Assembly: GCF_016862775.1 (NCBI RefSeq)
Contig: NZ_BONP01000001.1
Span: 1 to 64,000 of the forward strand
Direction of reading: 5' to 3'
Length of the DNA stretch: 64,000 bases
DNA from: Cellulomonas phragmiteti
GTDB lineage: Bacteria > Actinomycetota > Actinomycetes > Actinomycetales > Cellulomonadaceae
Positions within the stretch are counted from its first letter, which is position 1. The number at the start of each line of letters is the position of its first letter. Below, piece after piece: positions 23,744-32,698 of this stretch. The notes under the pieces were generated by a model, which was not told the DNA's origin, made no database searches, and worked only from the letters and a program-made list of their open reading frames with translations. The translations under genes were made by a program, and so were the position numbers.

Positions 23744-25684
23744 GTGTGGATCACGAGGGGGGCCGGTGCGCGGGCAGGACGTCGGGCGAGGGCCCTGGGT
23801 CTGGACGAGGTCGCGGTGACGACTCCGACGACCCTGCCGACGGCCGCGTACGCCGTCGACCCGGACGGGGCCGCCCCGCAGCAGACGACGGAGGCGCCCA
23901 CGCCGACGCCGTCCGTGACCGCGGCGCCCACGACGCCGGCCCCGACCCCGACACCGACCCCCGCGCCGACACCCGCCGTGACCACGGCACCGGTCCCACC
24001 CCCCGCCGAGGTCACCCCGGACCCGACGCCCCAGGCCACGACGGAGCCGACGCCCGCGCCGGTGCCCACGGTGCCGAGCGCGGTCCCCACCCCCAGCCCC
24101 ACGACCACGTCCGAGGCGCTGGTGCCGGTGTGGCCGTCGCGCCCGGCCGTCGTGGAGTCCGCGGTGCCCTGGGGGATGGTCCTGGTGGCCGCCCTCGTCC
24201 TGGTCCTGGCGGCGACCGGGCTGGGCTGGTGGTGGCGGCGGGCCGCGGCCGCAGGCGCTGGTGACGTCGCGCCGGGTGACGACGCGGCGCCGACCGGCGG
24301 CGACCCGGACGCGCCGACCGGCGGCGACCCGGACGCGCCGACCGTCGTGCTGCCGGCGACGGCGGGGGACGCGGCGACCGCGGTGCTGCCGCGCACCTCG
24401 CCGGACGGGGACACGGCGGCCGACGTCACCGCGCTCAGCGCCCACGCGGACGCGACCGTGCGGTTCCTCGTCCGGCTCGGCGAGGCGATGATCGACACGG
24501 GCTCGCCGATCGTCCAGGTCAACTCCACACTGCAGCGGGTCGCGGCCGTGAACGGCCTGCCCGAGGCCGCGGTGGTGACGTTCCCGACCGCCCTCATCGT
24601 CTCGGTCCCGCAGCACGACACCGTCCAGACGGCAGTGACCACCGCGGGCAGCCGCGCGCTGCGCCTCGACCAGGTGGCCGACGTGCTCGATCTCGCCCAC
24701 GCCGCGTCGCGTGGCGACGTGCGCCCGCGCGACGGGCTGCAGGCGCTCACCGCGATCGTCCTGTCCGACCCGGTGTCGTCGACCGCGCGCCGCGCGGCCG
24801 GGTACGTCGCGGTGGCCGCCGGGCTGTCGCTCGTCCTGGGCGGGGGCTGGCTCGACGTGCTGGTCGCCGCGGTCCTCGGGGGCCTGGTGGCGGCCGTGAC
24901 GACCGCGACGCGACGCGTCCCGGCCGTGTACCAGGGGCTCCTGGTGGCGCTGTGCGCGTTCCTCGTCGCCGTGCCCGTGCTGCTGCTCGTGCGCACGGGC
25001 TGGCCCGTCGGCCTGCTGGCGCCGCTCGTGGCACCCCTGGTGACCTTCCTGCCGGGAGCGCTGCTGACCACGGGGGTCATCGACCTCGCGACGCGGCAGA
25101 TGATCGCCGGCTCGTCGCGGCTCGCGGCCGGCGTCATGCAGCTCGTCCTGCTGGCGCTCGGCATCACCGCCGCCGCCGGCCTGGTGGGCGTGCCGGCGGC
25201 CGACGTCGGGACGGCGAGCACCGGCCAGCCGTTGGGCTGGGCCGGACCGTGGCTGGGCGTGCTCGTCTACGCGGTGGGTGTGGTGCTGCACAACGACGCG
25301 CATCGGGGCGCGCTGCCGTGGATCACCCTCGTGCTGGTCGTCGCGTACGCCGGGCAGGTCCTCGGTGGCGTGCTGTTCGGTGCCGTCGTGTCCTCGTTCG
25401 TCGGCGCACTGGCGATGACACCGGTGGCGATGCTCGCCGCGGCGCGGCGCGGTGGCCCGCCCTTCCTCGTGACGTTCCTGCCGGGGTTCTGGGTGCTGGT
25501 CCCCGGTGCCCTCGGGCTCGTCGGGGTCACCTCGGCGCTCGGCCGCTCGACGGACCAGGCCCTGACGACCATCGTCACCACGGGGGTGTCGATGGTCGCC
25601 ATCAGCCTCGGCGTGCTCGCCGGGCTCGCGCTGGGCGGCGGGGTGCAGCGTCGGCTGGCACCGGACGCGCCGCGGATCGTGTGA
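23744..25684 (+). CDS. ThrE-type threonine/serine exporter with a Pro/Thr-rich N-terminus
   Basis: The protein is about 646 residues, against about 490 for Corynebacterium ThrE. A Pro/Thr-rich stretch (about 25-135), one helix (WGMVLVAALVLVLAATGLGWWW) and a Gly/Asp repeat region precede the ThrE domain. That domain begins DATVRFLVRLGEAMIDTGSPIVQVNSTL and has about ten helices, with FLPGALLTTGVIDLATRQMIAGSSRLAAG matching the family's conserved core. It should export threonine or serine by proton antiport. The extension would sit outside or in the wall depending on topology; its role is unknown. The start codon is uncertain (23744 or 23816). Confidence 0.8.
   Translation: MWITRGAGARAGRRARALGLDEVAVTTPTTLPTAAYAVDPDGAAPQQTTEAPTPTPSVTAAPTTPAPTPTPTPAPTPAVTTAPVPPPAEVTPDPTPQATTEPTPAPVPTVPSAVPTPSPTTTSEALVPVWPSRPAVVESAVPWGMVLVAALVLVLAATGLGWWWRRAAAAGAGDVAPGDDAAPTGGDPDAPTGGDPDAPTVVLPATAGDAATAVLPRTSPDGDTAADVTALSAHADATVRFLVRLGEAMIDTGSPIVQVNSTLQRVAAVNGLPEAAVVTFPTALIVSVPQHDTVQTAVTTAGSRALRLDQVADVLDLAHAASRGDVRPRDGLQALTAIVLSDPVSSTARRAAGYVAVAAGLSLVLGGGWLDVLVAAVLGGLVAAVTTATRRVPAVYQGLLVALCAFLVAVPVLLLVRTGWPVGLLAPLVAPLVTFLPGALLTTGVIDLATRQMIAGSSRLAAGVMQLVLLALGITAAAGLVGVPAADVGTASTGQPLGWAGPWLGVLVYAVGVVLHNDAHRGALPWITLVLVVAYAGQVLGGVLFGAVVSSFVGALAMTPVAMLAAARRGGPPFLVTFLPGFWVLVPGALGLVGVTSALGRSTDQALTTIVTTGVSMVAISLGVLAGLALGGGVQRRLAPDAPRIV
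24287..24344 (+). repeat. 24-bp in-frame tandem repeat, 2.4 copies
   Basis: The unit is at 24287-24310 and 24311-24334, with 10 bases of a third copy to 24344. It encodes APTGGDPD repeats in the linker of the ThrE-like protein and may vary in copy number between strains. Confidence 0.75.
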
Positions 25685-25694
25685 GCCCGGCGCC

Positions 25695-26549
25695 TCAGGA
25701 CGAGACGTCGGCCGTCGTGAACCGGGCCCACGCGAGGGCGCCGAACACCGCGACCCAGCCGGCCTGCACCGCCAGACCCTGCGCGAGCACGTCGGCGGAC
25801 GGCACGACCCGCAGCATCTCCGCGAAGTCGAACCAGTGGTGCGTCAGCAGCGCCGGGTGGATCACCGCGACCTGGGGCAGCTGGTCCAGGACGCTCGAGA
25901 CGACCGCCACGACGACCGTCGCCGCCATCGCCCCGACCGGCACCTCGGTGAGCGTCGAGAAGAACAGCCCGACGGCGACCAGGCCCGTCATCGACAGCCC
26001 GACGTACACCACGACACCGGCGACGCGCAGGACGCCGTCGGCGAGCGGGACGGTCGTGCCGGACAGCAGCGTGAGGTCCCCGACGCCGAAGAGCGCGGCG
26101 CCCGCCACCAGCCCGACCACCGCGATCGCGAGCACCGCGGCCCCGGCGAACACCAGCGCGCCGAGCGCCTTCACGGCCAGCAGCCGACCCCGCGCCACGG
26201 GCACGACGAGCAGGTAGCGCAGCGTGCCGGTCGACGCCTCGCCGGCGATCGCGTCGCCCGAGGCGATCCCAATGGTCAGCGGCAGCAGGAACGGGGTGCA
26301 CAGGAACAGGGACGCCACGACGAGGAACAGCCCGTTGCCGGTGACGCGGGCCACGAACGGCGGACCCTGCCCGGCCAGCCCGGCGTCCTGCGCGAGGTAG
26401 AGGACGACGCCCAGCAGCAGCGGCACCATCGCCAGCCCGACGAGGAGCACGACGTTGCGCCGGCGCCCCAGGACGAGCGCGAGCTCGGACCGCACGAGGC
26501 GCCCCGTCGCGCCGCGGTGGTGGACCGGCGCGGTGTCAGCGAGCGACAT
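25695..26549 (-). CDS. ABC-2 type transporter permease
   Basis: The 284-residue protein has six predicted helices (NVVLLVGLAMVPLLLGVVLYLA, GLFLVVASLFLCTPFLLPLTIGIA, ALVFAGAAVLAIAVVGLVAGAALF and others) and the SGDAIAGEASTGTLRYLLVVPVARGRLL loop characteristic of ABC-2 permeases near the coupling helix. It pairs with the ATPase encoded just upstream (14-base overlap). The exporter may carry a lipid, peptide or drug. Confidence 0.85.
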   Translation of the reverse strand: MSLADTAPVHHRGATGRLVRSELALVLGRRRNVVLLVGLAMVPLLLGVVLYLAQDAGLAGQGPPFVARVTGNGLFLVVASLFLCTPFLLPLTIGIASGDAIAGEASTGTLRYLLVVPVARGRLLAVKALGALVFAGAAVLAIAVVGLVAGAALFGVGDLTLLSGTTVPLADGVLRVAGVVVYVGLSMTGLVAVGLFFSTLTEVPVGAMAATVVVAVVSSVLDQLPQVAVIHPALLTHHWFDFAEMLRVVPSADVLAQGLAVQAGWVAVFGALAWARFTTADVSS

Positions 26550-27600
26550 CGAAGCCCTCCCCGGTGAGCTCCACGAAGACCTGCTCGAGGGAGGGCCGGC
26601 GCACGTCGAACGCGAGCAGTCCGACGCCGGCACGCACGAGCGCCCCGGCGACGTCCTGCGGCGCCGGCAGCGCGCTCGCGGGTTCCCCGGCCACGTCGTC
26701 GGCCAGGGCGGCCGACACCGTCACCGTGCCGTCCGCCGCCACCGGCTCGGCAGTGGCGTCCGCGAGGCCCAGGCGCCGCAGCTCGGCCAGCGCCGCCGGG
26801 CCGTCCGCCTGCGGCGTGCGCACGACCACGCGTGACCCGCGGCGCGCGGTGAGCTGGTCGCGCGGGCCCTGCAGCAGCAGCCGGCCGCCCCCCATGATCC
26901 CGACGTGGGTGCACACCTGCTCGATCTCGGCGAGCAGGTGCGAGGACACCAGAACGGTGGTCCCCGCGTCGGCGAGCTCGCGCACCAGGTGGCGGACCTC
27001 GCGCGTGCCCTGCGGGTCCAGGCCGTTGGTCGGCTCGTCGAGCACCAGGAGGTCGCGCGGGCGCAGCAGCGCCGCCGCCAGGCCGAGACGCTGCTTCATG
27101 CCCAGGGAGTACTGCCGGTAGCGCTTGTCGGCGGCGGCGCCGAGCCCCACGCGGTCGAGTGCCGCGTCCGAGCGGGCACGCGCGGTCCGCGGGTCGGCCG
27201 ACGCGTCGACCGCGTCGAGCCGGGCGAGGTTGGCACGGCCCGACAGGTACGGCTGGAAGGCCGGTCCCTCGACGAGCGCACCCACGCGCGGCAGCACCCG
27301 GGACGCCGCCTGCGGCATCGGCTCGCCCAGCAGGTGCACCTGCCCGGCGGTGGGTGCGACCAGCCCCAGCAGCATGCGGATCGTCGTGGTCTTGCCCGAG
27401 CCGTTGGGGCCGAGGAACCCGTAGACGGCGCCGCGCGGCACCGCCAGGTCGATGCCGTCGACCGCGACCTGACCCGTGCGGAACCGCTTGGTCAGGCCGT
27501 GGGTGCGGATCGCGTCGTCGCTCACGGGACCAGCCTGCGCCACCTCGGGCGCCGGTGCGGGGGCGGCCGCCGTGGCGGTCGCCCCCGGCGCCGTGGTCAC
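26536..27600 (-). CDS. ABC transporter ATP-binding protein
   Basis: The 354-residue ATPase has an Ala/Pro-rich N-terminal tail of about 30 residues, then a nucleotide-binding domain with Walker A GPNGSGKTT, signature YSLGMKQRLGLA, Walker B LLVLDEPTNGLDPQG and the switch His in SSHLL. The C-terminal 100 residues are the extra domain found in CcmA/DrrA-like exporters. I took the GTG at 27600, which overlaps the LolA-like gene's stop by 4 bases; a GTG at 27535 would remove the Ala-rich tail. It energises the adjacent ABC-2 permease. Confidence 0.88.
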   Translation of the reverse strand: MTTAPGATATAAAPAPAPEVAQAGPVSDDAIRTHGLTKRFRTGQVAVDGIDLAVPRGAVYGFLGPNGSGKTTTIRMLLGLVAPTAGQVHLLGEPMPQAASRVLPRVGALVEGPAFQPYLSGRANLARLDAVDASADPRTARARSDAALDRVGLGAAADKRYRQYSLGMKQRLGLAAALLRPRDLLVLDEPTNGLDPQGTREVRHLVRELADAGTTVLVSSHLLAEIEQVCTHVGIMGGGRLLLQGPRDQLTARRGSRVVVRTPQADGPAALAELRRLGLADATAEPVAADGTVTVSAALADDVAGEPASALPAPQDVAGALVRAGVGLLAFDVRRPSLEQVFVELTGEGFDVAR

Positions 27601-28859
27601 GCCCGGGCCGCCGCGCGCAGTGCGTCCACGGGCACCGCGCCGACCAGGACCCGGCCGTCGTCGAGGACGAGCACCGACAGCAGCGTCGAGGACAGGGCGC
27701 GACCGCCCTCGACGGGGCTCGTCAGCTGCTCGTACAGCGCGGCCGTGTCGAGGTCGATCGGCGGGCCGTCGCCCTCGGGGGCGAACTGCTCGTAGAGCTC
27801 CTGCGCGCCCTCGGACCCGAACTGCTTGTCGACCCGGGGGAGGTCCGCGACCGCGGCGGGGTCGCCCGCCAGCAGCGCGGCCGCGTCGACGCCGGACAGC
27901 TGGACGATCGTGTCCCACCCGGTGCCGGTGACGGTGACACCCTCGGGCAGCGGGACCTCGGACGGGTCGGTCGGCAGCGACGTGGGCAGGTCGTCCGGAG
28001 CGGCCTGCGCGAGCGACGCGTCGTCGGGCAGCGGCACGAGGACCTCCCGCACGGCGGCACCCGGGGGCGGGGAGAAGGTCAGGACGGCGTCGTCGGGGAC
28101 CGCGAACGTCACGTCGGTGAACCCGAGCTCGAGCGCGGGCGTCGCCGCGTCGTCGCTGCTCCACACCTGCACCCGCAGGGGCGTCCAGGTCTGCGCGTCG
28201 ACGGCCACGACCACGCGGCCCACGAGCGTGGTGGTGCTGCGCGGCGTCACGACCACCTGGTACGCGTCGCGCCCGGCCACCGTCGTGGCCGCGTCGACGC
28301 CGACCGTCGCGTGCTCCTGGGCACGGTCCAGCGCCTGGCGTCCCAGCTCGTCGGGCGTCGGGAGGTCCGCGGGCGGCGTCGCCGTGGCCTTCAGCTCCTG
28401 CGCGCGCGCCGCGTCCTGCGGGGACATCGCGTAGTGCACGACCTCGTCGTCGGACGACGAGTACGTCCACGCCTGCGTGCCGTCCGCGACGACCGAGTAC
28501 TCCGACGCCGTGCCGAGCAGCGAGACGCGCGAGCGCTGCTCGCCGTCCGTCCACACCCGCAGCGTCGTCGAGCCGCCGAGCAGGCTCACCGGGTCGGCGC
28601 CCGCGACCTGCGTCATCGACAGGTCCGGCAGCCCGAGACGCGCGGTGTGCACGACCGTGCCGGACAGCGCCTGCGGCTCGGCCTCCAGGACGCGTGCCAC
28701 CAGCTCCTCGGCCGTGACCTCCGGGAGCCCGTCCGGGGCGGCCGAGGCGAGCAGCGGCGGAGCGGCGAACGCCGCGGCGACGGCGACCACGGCTGCTGCC
28801 GGGACGGCCCAGGCGGCGCGGGTCCGCGACCTGGTGGGCGAGACGGGGGTGGTGTCCAT
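27597..28859 (-). CDS. Exported LolA-like protein
   Basis: The 420-residue protein has an N-terminal signal or anchor helix (AWAVPAAAVVAVAAAFAAPPLLASA) and a long beta-rich region resembling the LolA/LppX half-barrel. It has ALSGTVVHTARLGLPDL early, QAWTYSSSDDEVVHYAM, and DAYQVVVTPRSTTTLVGRVVVAVDAQTWTPLRVQV, the repeating strand pattern of LolA relatives. Such proteins bind lipids or lipoprotein acyl chains. It starts the three-gene unit with the ABC ATPase and permease and is divergent from a two-component pair, so the module may respond to envelope stress. That function is inferred. Confidence 0.75.
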   Translation of the reverse strand: MDTTPVSPTRSRTRAAWAVPAAAVVAVAAAFAAPPLLASAAPDGLPEVTAEELVARVLEAEPQALSGTVVHTARLGLPDLSMTQVAGADPVSLLGGSTTLRVWTDGEQRSRVSLLGTASEYSVVADGTQAWTYSSSDDEVVHYAMSPQDAARAQELKATATPPADLPTPDELGRQALDRAQEHATVGVDAATTVAGRDAYQVVVTPRSTTTLVGRVVVAVDAQTWTPLRVQVWSSDDAATPALELGFTDVTFAVPDDAVLTFSPPPGAAVREVLVPLPDDASLAQAAPDDLPTSLPTDPSEVPLPEGVTVTGTGWDTIVQLSGVDAAALLAGDPAAVADLPRVDKQFGSEGAQELYEQFAPEGDGPPIDLDTAALYEQLTSPVEGGRALSSTLLSVLVLDDGRVLVGAVPVDALRAAARA

Positions 28860-28953
28860 GGACCTACCGTGCCCCGGCCCGGCTGAGCGGACCCTGAGAG
28901 ACCGCCCGTGCGGCCCGGCGCCTGCGCACCGCGGCGGGTGGGATGCTGCCGGG

Positions 28954-29610
28954 GTGCGGGTGCTCGTGGTCGACGACGAGGTCGGGCTCGTGCGCGCCCT
29001 GCGCCGCGGGCTGACCGCCGAGGGCTTCGCGGTCGACGCCGCGCACGACGGGGAGACGGGCCTGGCGATGGCCGTCGACGGCGAGTACGACGTGCTCGTC
29101 GTCGACGTCATGCTGCCGCGCCGCAACGGCTACGACGTCGTGACCGCGCTGCGCGCGCAGGACGTGTGGACGCCGGTGCTCATGCTGTCCGCCAAGGACG
29201 GGGAGCACGACGTCGCCGACGGGCTCGACGTGGGTGCGGACGACTACCTCACCAAGCCGTTCTCGTTCGTGGTGCTCGTCGCGCGGCTGCGGGCGCTCGT
29301 GCGGCGGCCGGTCGCCCCCCGCCCGGCCGCGCTGCGCGCCGGTGCGCTCACGCTCGACCCGGCGTCGCGCGAGGTGACGCGCGACGGGCGGGTCGTCGAG
29401 CTCACCGTGCGCGAGACGGCCCTGCTGGAGTACCTGCTGCGGCACGCCGGACGGGTCGTCGGCAAGATCGAGCTGCTGGACCACGTGTTCGACACGGGCG
29501 GGGAGGACCCGAACGTCGTCGAGGTCTACGTCGGGTACCTGCGGCGCAAGCTCGGGCGCGACGCGGTCGTCACGGTGCGCGGCGCCGGGTACCGCGTGGG
29601 GACCGTGTGA
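28954..29610 (+). CDS. OmpR/PhoB-type response regulator
   Basis: The 218-residue regulator has a receiver domain (1-115) with DD (7-8), phosphoacceptor Asp51 (VVDVMLP), Ser79 and Lys101, and a winged-helix DNA-binding domain (about 125-215) with ELTVRETALLEYLLRHAGRVV and the VEVYVGYLRRKLG recognition helix. Its stop overlaps the kinase start (GTGA). The 94-base gap to the divergent LolA-like gene probably holds both promoters, and that operon is the most likely target. Confidence 0.93.
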   Translation: MRVLVVDDEVGLVRALRRGLTAEGFAVDAAHDGETGLAMAVDGEYDVLVVDVMLPRRNGYDVVTALRAQDVWTPVLMLSAKDGEHDVADGLDVGADDYLTKPFSFVVLVARLRALVRRPVAPRPAALRAGALTLDPASREVTRDGRVVELTVRETALLEYLLRHAGRVVGKIELLDHVFDTGGEDPNVVEVYVGYLRRKLGRDAVVTVRGAGYRVGTV

Positions 29611-31019
29611 GCGGCGTCCCGCCCGCGCGGCCACCTCGCCCGGGCCGCCCGTGGCGCTCACCGTCCCTGCGGGCGCGCCTGACGCTGGTGGCGACGCTCG
29701 CCGTCGCCGCGGTCCTGGTGGCCGGGGCCGTCGCGCTGTCCGCCGCGCTCGGGACGGCCCGCACCGCGGCGCTCGACGACGTGGTGCGGGAGCGCTCGGC
29801 GACCCTCGCCGCGCTCGTCGCCGACGACCGCGTGCCCGACGCGCTGCCCGTGTCCCAGCCCGGTGAGGTCGCGCAGCTCCTCGACGCGGACGGCGGGGTG
29901 CTCGCGACGTCGACCACCGCGTCGCGCACGCTGCCCGTCGTCGACGCCGCCACCCTCGCCGCGTGGCGCGAGCGCGCGGGCCGCGACGTCCTCGTGCTCG
30001 GCACGGACGCCAGCGCCTACGACCAGGTGGCGCGCGCCGCCGTCCGTGACGTCACCTGGCGCGGCACCCCGGCGACGCTGGTGAGCACCGTGCCGGCGAC
30101 CGACGTCGTGGGCGTGCTGGACGCCCTGCGCGTGGCGCTCCTGCTGGTCGTGCCCCTGCTGACGGCCGGCTTCGCCCTCGTCATGTGGACCGTGCTGGGC
30201 CGGGCTCTCGCGCCGGTCGAGCACCTGCGGGCCGCGGCGGACCGCGTCGCGCTCGCCGGCGGCCCCGGCTCGCTGCCCGTGCCGGCCGCGGACGACGAGC
30301 TCGGCGCGCTGGCCCGCACGCTCAACGCCATGCTCGACCGCCTCGAGGTCGCCGCCGCGCGGCAGCGGACGTTCGTCGCCGATGCCGCGCACGAGCTGCG
30401 CTCGCCGGTCGCGGCCGCCCGGGCCGCCGTCGAGGTCGCCGCGGCGCATCCGGCGGCGTACCCCGTGGCGGACCTGGTGGCGGACCTCGCCCCCCAGGTC
30501 GCGCGCATGCAGACGCTCGTCGACGACCTGCTGGTCCTCGCGCGCGTCGGTGCGGCCGCCGTGACGCCCGGGCCCGTGGACCTCGGCCGGGTCGTCGCCG
30601 ACGCGGTGGCGTCGGTGGCCGCCGAGGCCGAGGCGCGCGACGTGCGCGTCGTCGTCGACGGCACCGCGACCGCGTCCGGCACCCCCGAGGCGGTCGGCCG
30701 GGTGGTGCGCAACCTGGTGGCCAACGCGGTGCGGCACGCGCGCGGCGTCGTGGACGTGCGCGCGGACGGGACGGGAGGCGGGGCGGGGGGCGTGCGGGTG
30801 GTCGTGGACGACGACGGGCGCGGCATCCCTCCCGCCGACCGGGAGCGGGTGTTCGAGCGGTTCGTGCGGCTGGACGAGGCGCGCGAGCGCGACGCCGGCG
30901 GTGCGGGGCTCGGACTGGCGATCGCGCGGGAGGTCGCCCGCGAGCTCGGCGGGGACGTGCGGATCGAGCAGGCGCCGGGCGGCGGCACGCGCGCGGTCCT
31001 CGAGCTCCCGGGGCGGTGA
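29607..31019 (+). CDS. Sensor histidine kinase partner of the OmpR-type regulator
   Basis: The 470-residue kinase has two membrane helices (LVATLAVAAVLVAGAVALSAAL, and VALLLVVPLLTAGFALVMWTVL) flanking an extracellular domain of about 120 residues. A HAMP domain, HisKA with His262 (VADAAHELRSPVAAARA) and HATPase (NLVANAVRHARG, DDGRGIPPADRERVFERF, GLGLAIAREVARELGG) follow. The variant HELRSPV in place of HELRTPL is common in actinobacterial kinases. The overlap with the regulator gene makes the pairing clear. Confidence 0.92.
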   Translation: MSGVPPARPPRPGRPWRSPSLRARLTLVATLAVAAVLVAGAVALSAALGTARTAALDDVVRERSATLAALVADDRVPDALPVSQPGEVAQLLDADGGVLATSTTASRTLPVVDAATLAAWRERAGRDVLVLGTDASAYDQVARAAVRDVTWRGTPATLVSTVPATDVVGVLDALRVALLLVVPLLTAGFALVMWTVLGRALAPVEHLRAAADRVALAGGPGSLPVPAADDELGALARTLNAMLDRLEVAAARQRTFVADAAHELRSPVAAARAAVEVAAAHPAAYPVADLVADLAPQVARMQTLVDDLLVLARVGAAAVTPGPVDLGRVVADAVASVAAEAEARDVRVVVDGTATASGTPEAVGRVVRNLVANAVRHARGVVDVRADGTGGGAGGVRVVVDDDGRGIPPADRERVFERFVRLDEARERDAGGAGLGLAIAREVARELGGDVRIEQAPGGGTRAVLELPGR

Positions 31020-31077
31020 GGGCAGCCGCGCGGCCCGTGGCCGCCCGGCCGTGGGCCTGCGGGCGGCGCCGACCCGT

Positions 31078-31087
31078 GAAACGATTC
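31078..31087. promoter_or_regulatory. LacI-type half-palindrome GAAACGATTC
   Basis: It has the same GAAACG-N-TTC layout as the site at 12372, here 42 bases before the hydrolase gene at 31130. A chance match is possible. Confidence 0.25.
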
Positions 31088-31129
31088 CGGGGCGGCTCCT
31101 GACCCGGAGGCCGGGCGACAGGAGGATGC

Positions 31130-31933
31130 ATGGCGCTGACCGTCCGCGAGCCGCGCCCGGAGCGCGGCACGGTGGTCGGGGCCCAGCGGTGGCGGATCGA
31201 CGGTGTGGCCCTGCGGACGTGGACCGTCCAGGACCCGGTGGTCGACGAGGTGCCGCTCGCGGACCGCCGCGACTTCGTGCTCGTGCACGGGCTCGGGGCG
31301 TCGTCGGCCACCTTCGAGCGCCTCGCCCCGCACCTGGCCCGCGTGGGCACCGTGCACCTGGTCGACCTGCCGGGATTCGCCCGGGTGCCGCGCCCGTCCG
31401 GCGGCCTGGAGGTCGCCGACCTGGCGCGCGTCGTGACGGGCTGGGCCGAGCGCGCCGGGGTGCAGGGGGCGACGTTCGTCGGGCACTCGATGGGCGCGCA
31501 GGTGGTCGCCGAGGCGCTGGCAGCGTCACCCGACCTCGCCTCCCACGGGGTCCTCGTGGGACCGACCGTCGACGAGCGCGCGCCCACGGCCGGGCGGCAG
31601 ATGCTGCGGCTGGCCCGCAGCGGCCTGGCCGAGTCCGCCGCCGTCCGGGCGGTCCTGGTGCGCGGGACGCTGGAGTGCGGCCCCCGCTGGTACGTCACCG
31701 AGCTGCGCCGCATGCTGCGTCACGACGTGGCCGCACGGGTGCGGGCGGTCGAGGCCCCGCTGCTGATGGTGCGCGGCGAGCACGACCACGTCGCCCCGGC
31801 CGCGTGGGTGGCCGGGCTCGCTGCCACGGCGCCGCGGGGACGCGCCGCCACGGTGCCCGGAGCGGCGCACGCCGCCATGTACACGCACGGCCGTGAGGTC
31901 GCCGACCTGGTGCTGGCGCACGTCGCGGGATGA
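31130..31933 (+). CDS. Alpha/beta hydrolase
   Basis: The 267-residue enzyme has the oxyanion motif LVHGLGASSATFE, nucleophile Ser in VGHSMGAQVVAEAL, an acid in VRGEHDHVAPA and a catalytic His in PGAAHAAMYTHG. AGGAGG sits just before the ATG. The downstream lipase-like gene overlaps its stop by 4 bases, so the two hydrolases are translated together. The substrate is unknown; the close pairing suggests successive steps on one ester or lipid. Confidence 0.85.
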   Translation: MALTVREPRPERGTVVGAQRWRIDGVALRTWTVQDPVVDEVPLADRRDFVLVHGLGASSATFERLAPHLARVGTVHLVDLPGFARVPRPSGGLEVADLARVVTGWAERAGVQGATFVGHSMGAQVVAEALAASPDLASHGVLVGPTVDERAPTAGRQMLRLARSGLAESAAVRAVLVRGTLECGPRWYVTELRRMLRHDVAARVRAVEAPLLMVRGEHDHVAPAAWVAGLAATAPRGRAATVPGAAHAAMYTHGREVADLVLAHVAG

Positions 31934-32691
31934 CGGCGCGGGGGACCGGTGGGGCAGCCGGTGCTGGGGGCGGTCGGGCGGGTCGCGTGCGCCGTCGGCT
32001 GCAGCAAGGGGTCGCGTGGGCGCGGGACTACGCATGGATCACCGCCGCCCAGCTGGCGGCGACGGTGCGTCCGCCGCGCCCGGACTCGCTGGCGACCGGC
32101 GAGCGGGTGCCCGTGCTGCTGCTGCCCGGCATCTACGAGACGTGGCCGGTCATGGGCGGGCTGGCGCGGGCGCTGCACGCCGCCGGTCACCCGGTGCACA
32201 CCGTGCCGGCGCTCGGGCTCAACCGGCGCGGGCTCGAGGAGTCCGCGCGGTCCGCGGCCGAGCGGCTGACCGAGCTCGACCTGCGGGACGTCGTGCTCGT
32301 CGCGCACTCCAAGGGCGGCCTGATCGGCAAGCTCCTGCTCGCCGACCCGGTCGTCGGACCGCGCGTCGCCGGGCTCGTCGCCGTCAGCACCCCGTTCGCG
32401 GGGTCGGTGTACGCGCGGTGGTTCCCGGTGCGGTCCGTGCGCGCGCTGGCACCCCACGACCCGCACGTCGTGGCGCTCGCGCGCGAGGTGGCCTCGCACG
32501 CCCGCATCTGGTCCCTCTACGCGCGGTTCGACCCGCACGTGCCCGGGGGCAGCGAGCTGCCCGGCGCGGTCAACGTCCTGCTGCCCCTCGACGGGCACTT
32601 CCGGCTGCTGGACGACCCGCGGCTGCACGCCGCGGTCCTCGACGCCGTGGCGCACCTCGCGTCCGACGGCCGGGAGCGCCCGGCTCTCTGA
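31930..32691 (+). CDS. Lipase/esterase-like alpha/beta hydrolase
   Basis: The 253-residue protein has an Arg-rich N-terminus, a core strand PVLLLPGIYETWPVMGGLARAL, the nucleophile motif VAHSKGGLIGKLLL and a late DGHFRLLDDP with a possible catalytic His. The AHSKGG elbow and the VAVSTPFAGS strand resemble class 2 lipase and PGAP1-like esterases. No signal peptide is evident. It is the second gene of the hydrolase pair. Confidence 0.78.
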   Translation: MTARGTGGAAGAGGGRAGRVRRRLQQGVAWARDYAWITAAQLAATVRPPRPDSLATGERVPVLLLPGIYETWPVMGGLARALHAAGHPVHTVPALGLNRRGLEESARSAAERLTELDLRDVVLVAHSKGGLIGKLLLADPVVGPRVAGLVAVSTPFAGSVYARWFPVRSVRALAPHDPHVVALAREVASHARIWSLYARFDPHVPGGSELPGAVNVLLPLDGHFRLLDDPRLHAAVLDAVAHLASDGRERPAL

Positions 32692-32698
32692 CGTGGTG

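Noticed and set aside
22645-25303. Long minus-strand frames antisense to the ThrE exporter
   Set aside because: Low-complexity Arg/Gly/His composition and no motif; the plus-strand ThrE frame explains the region.
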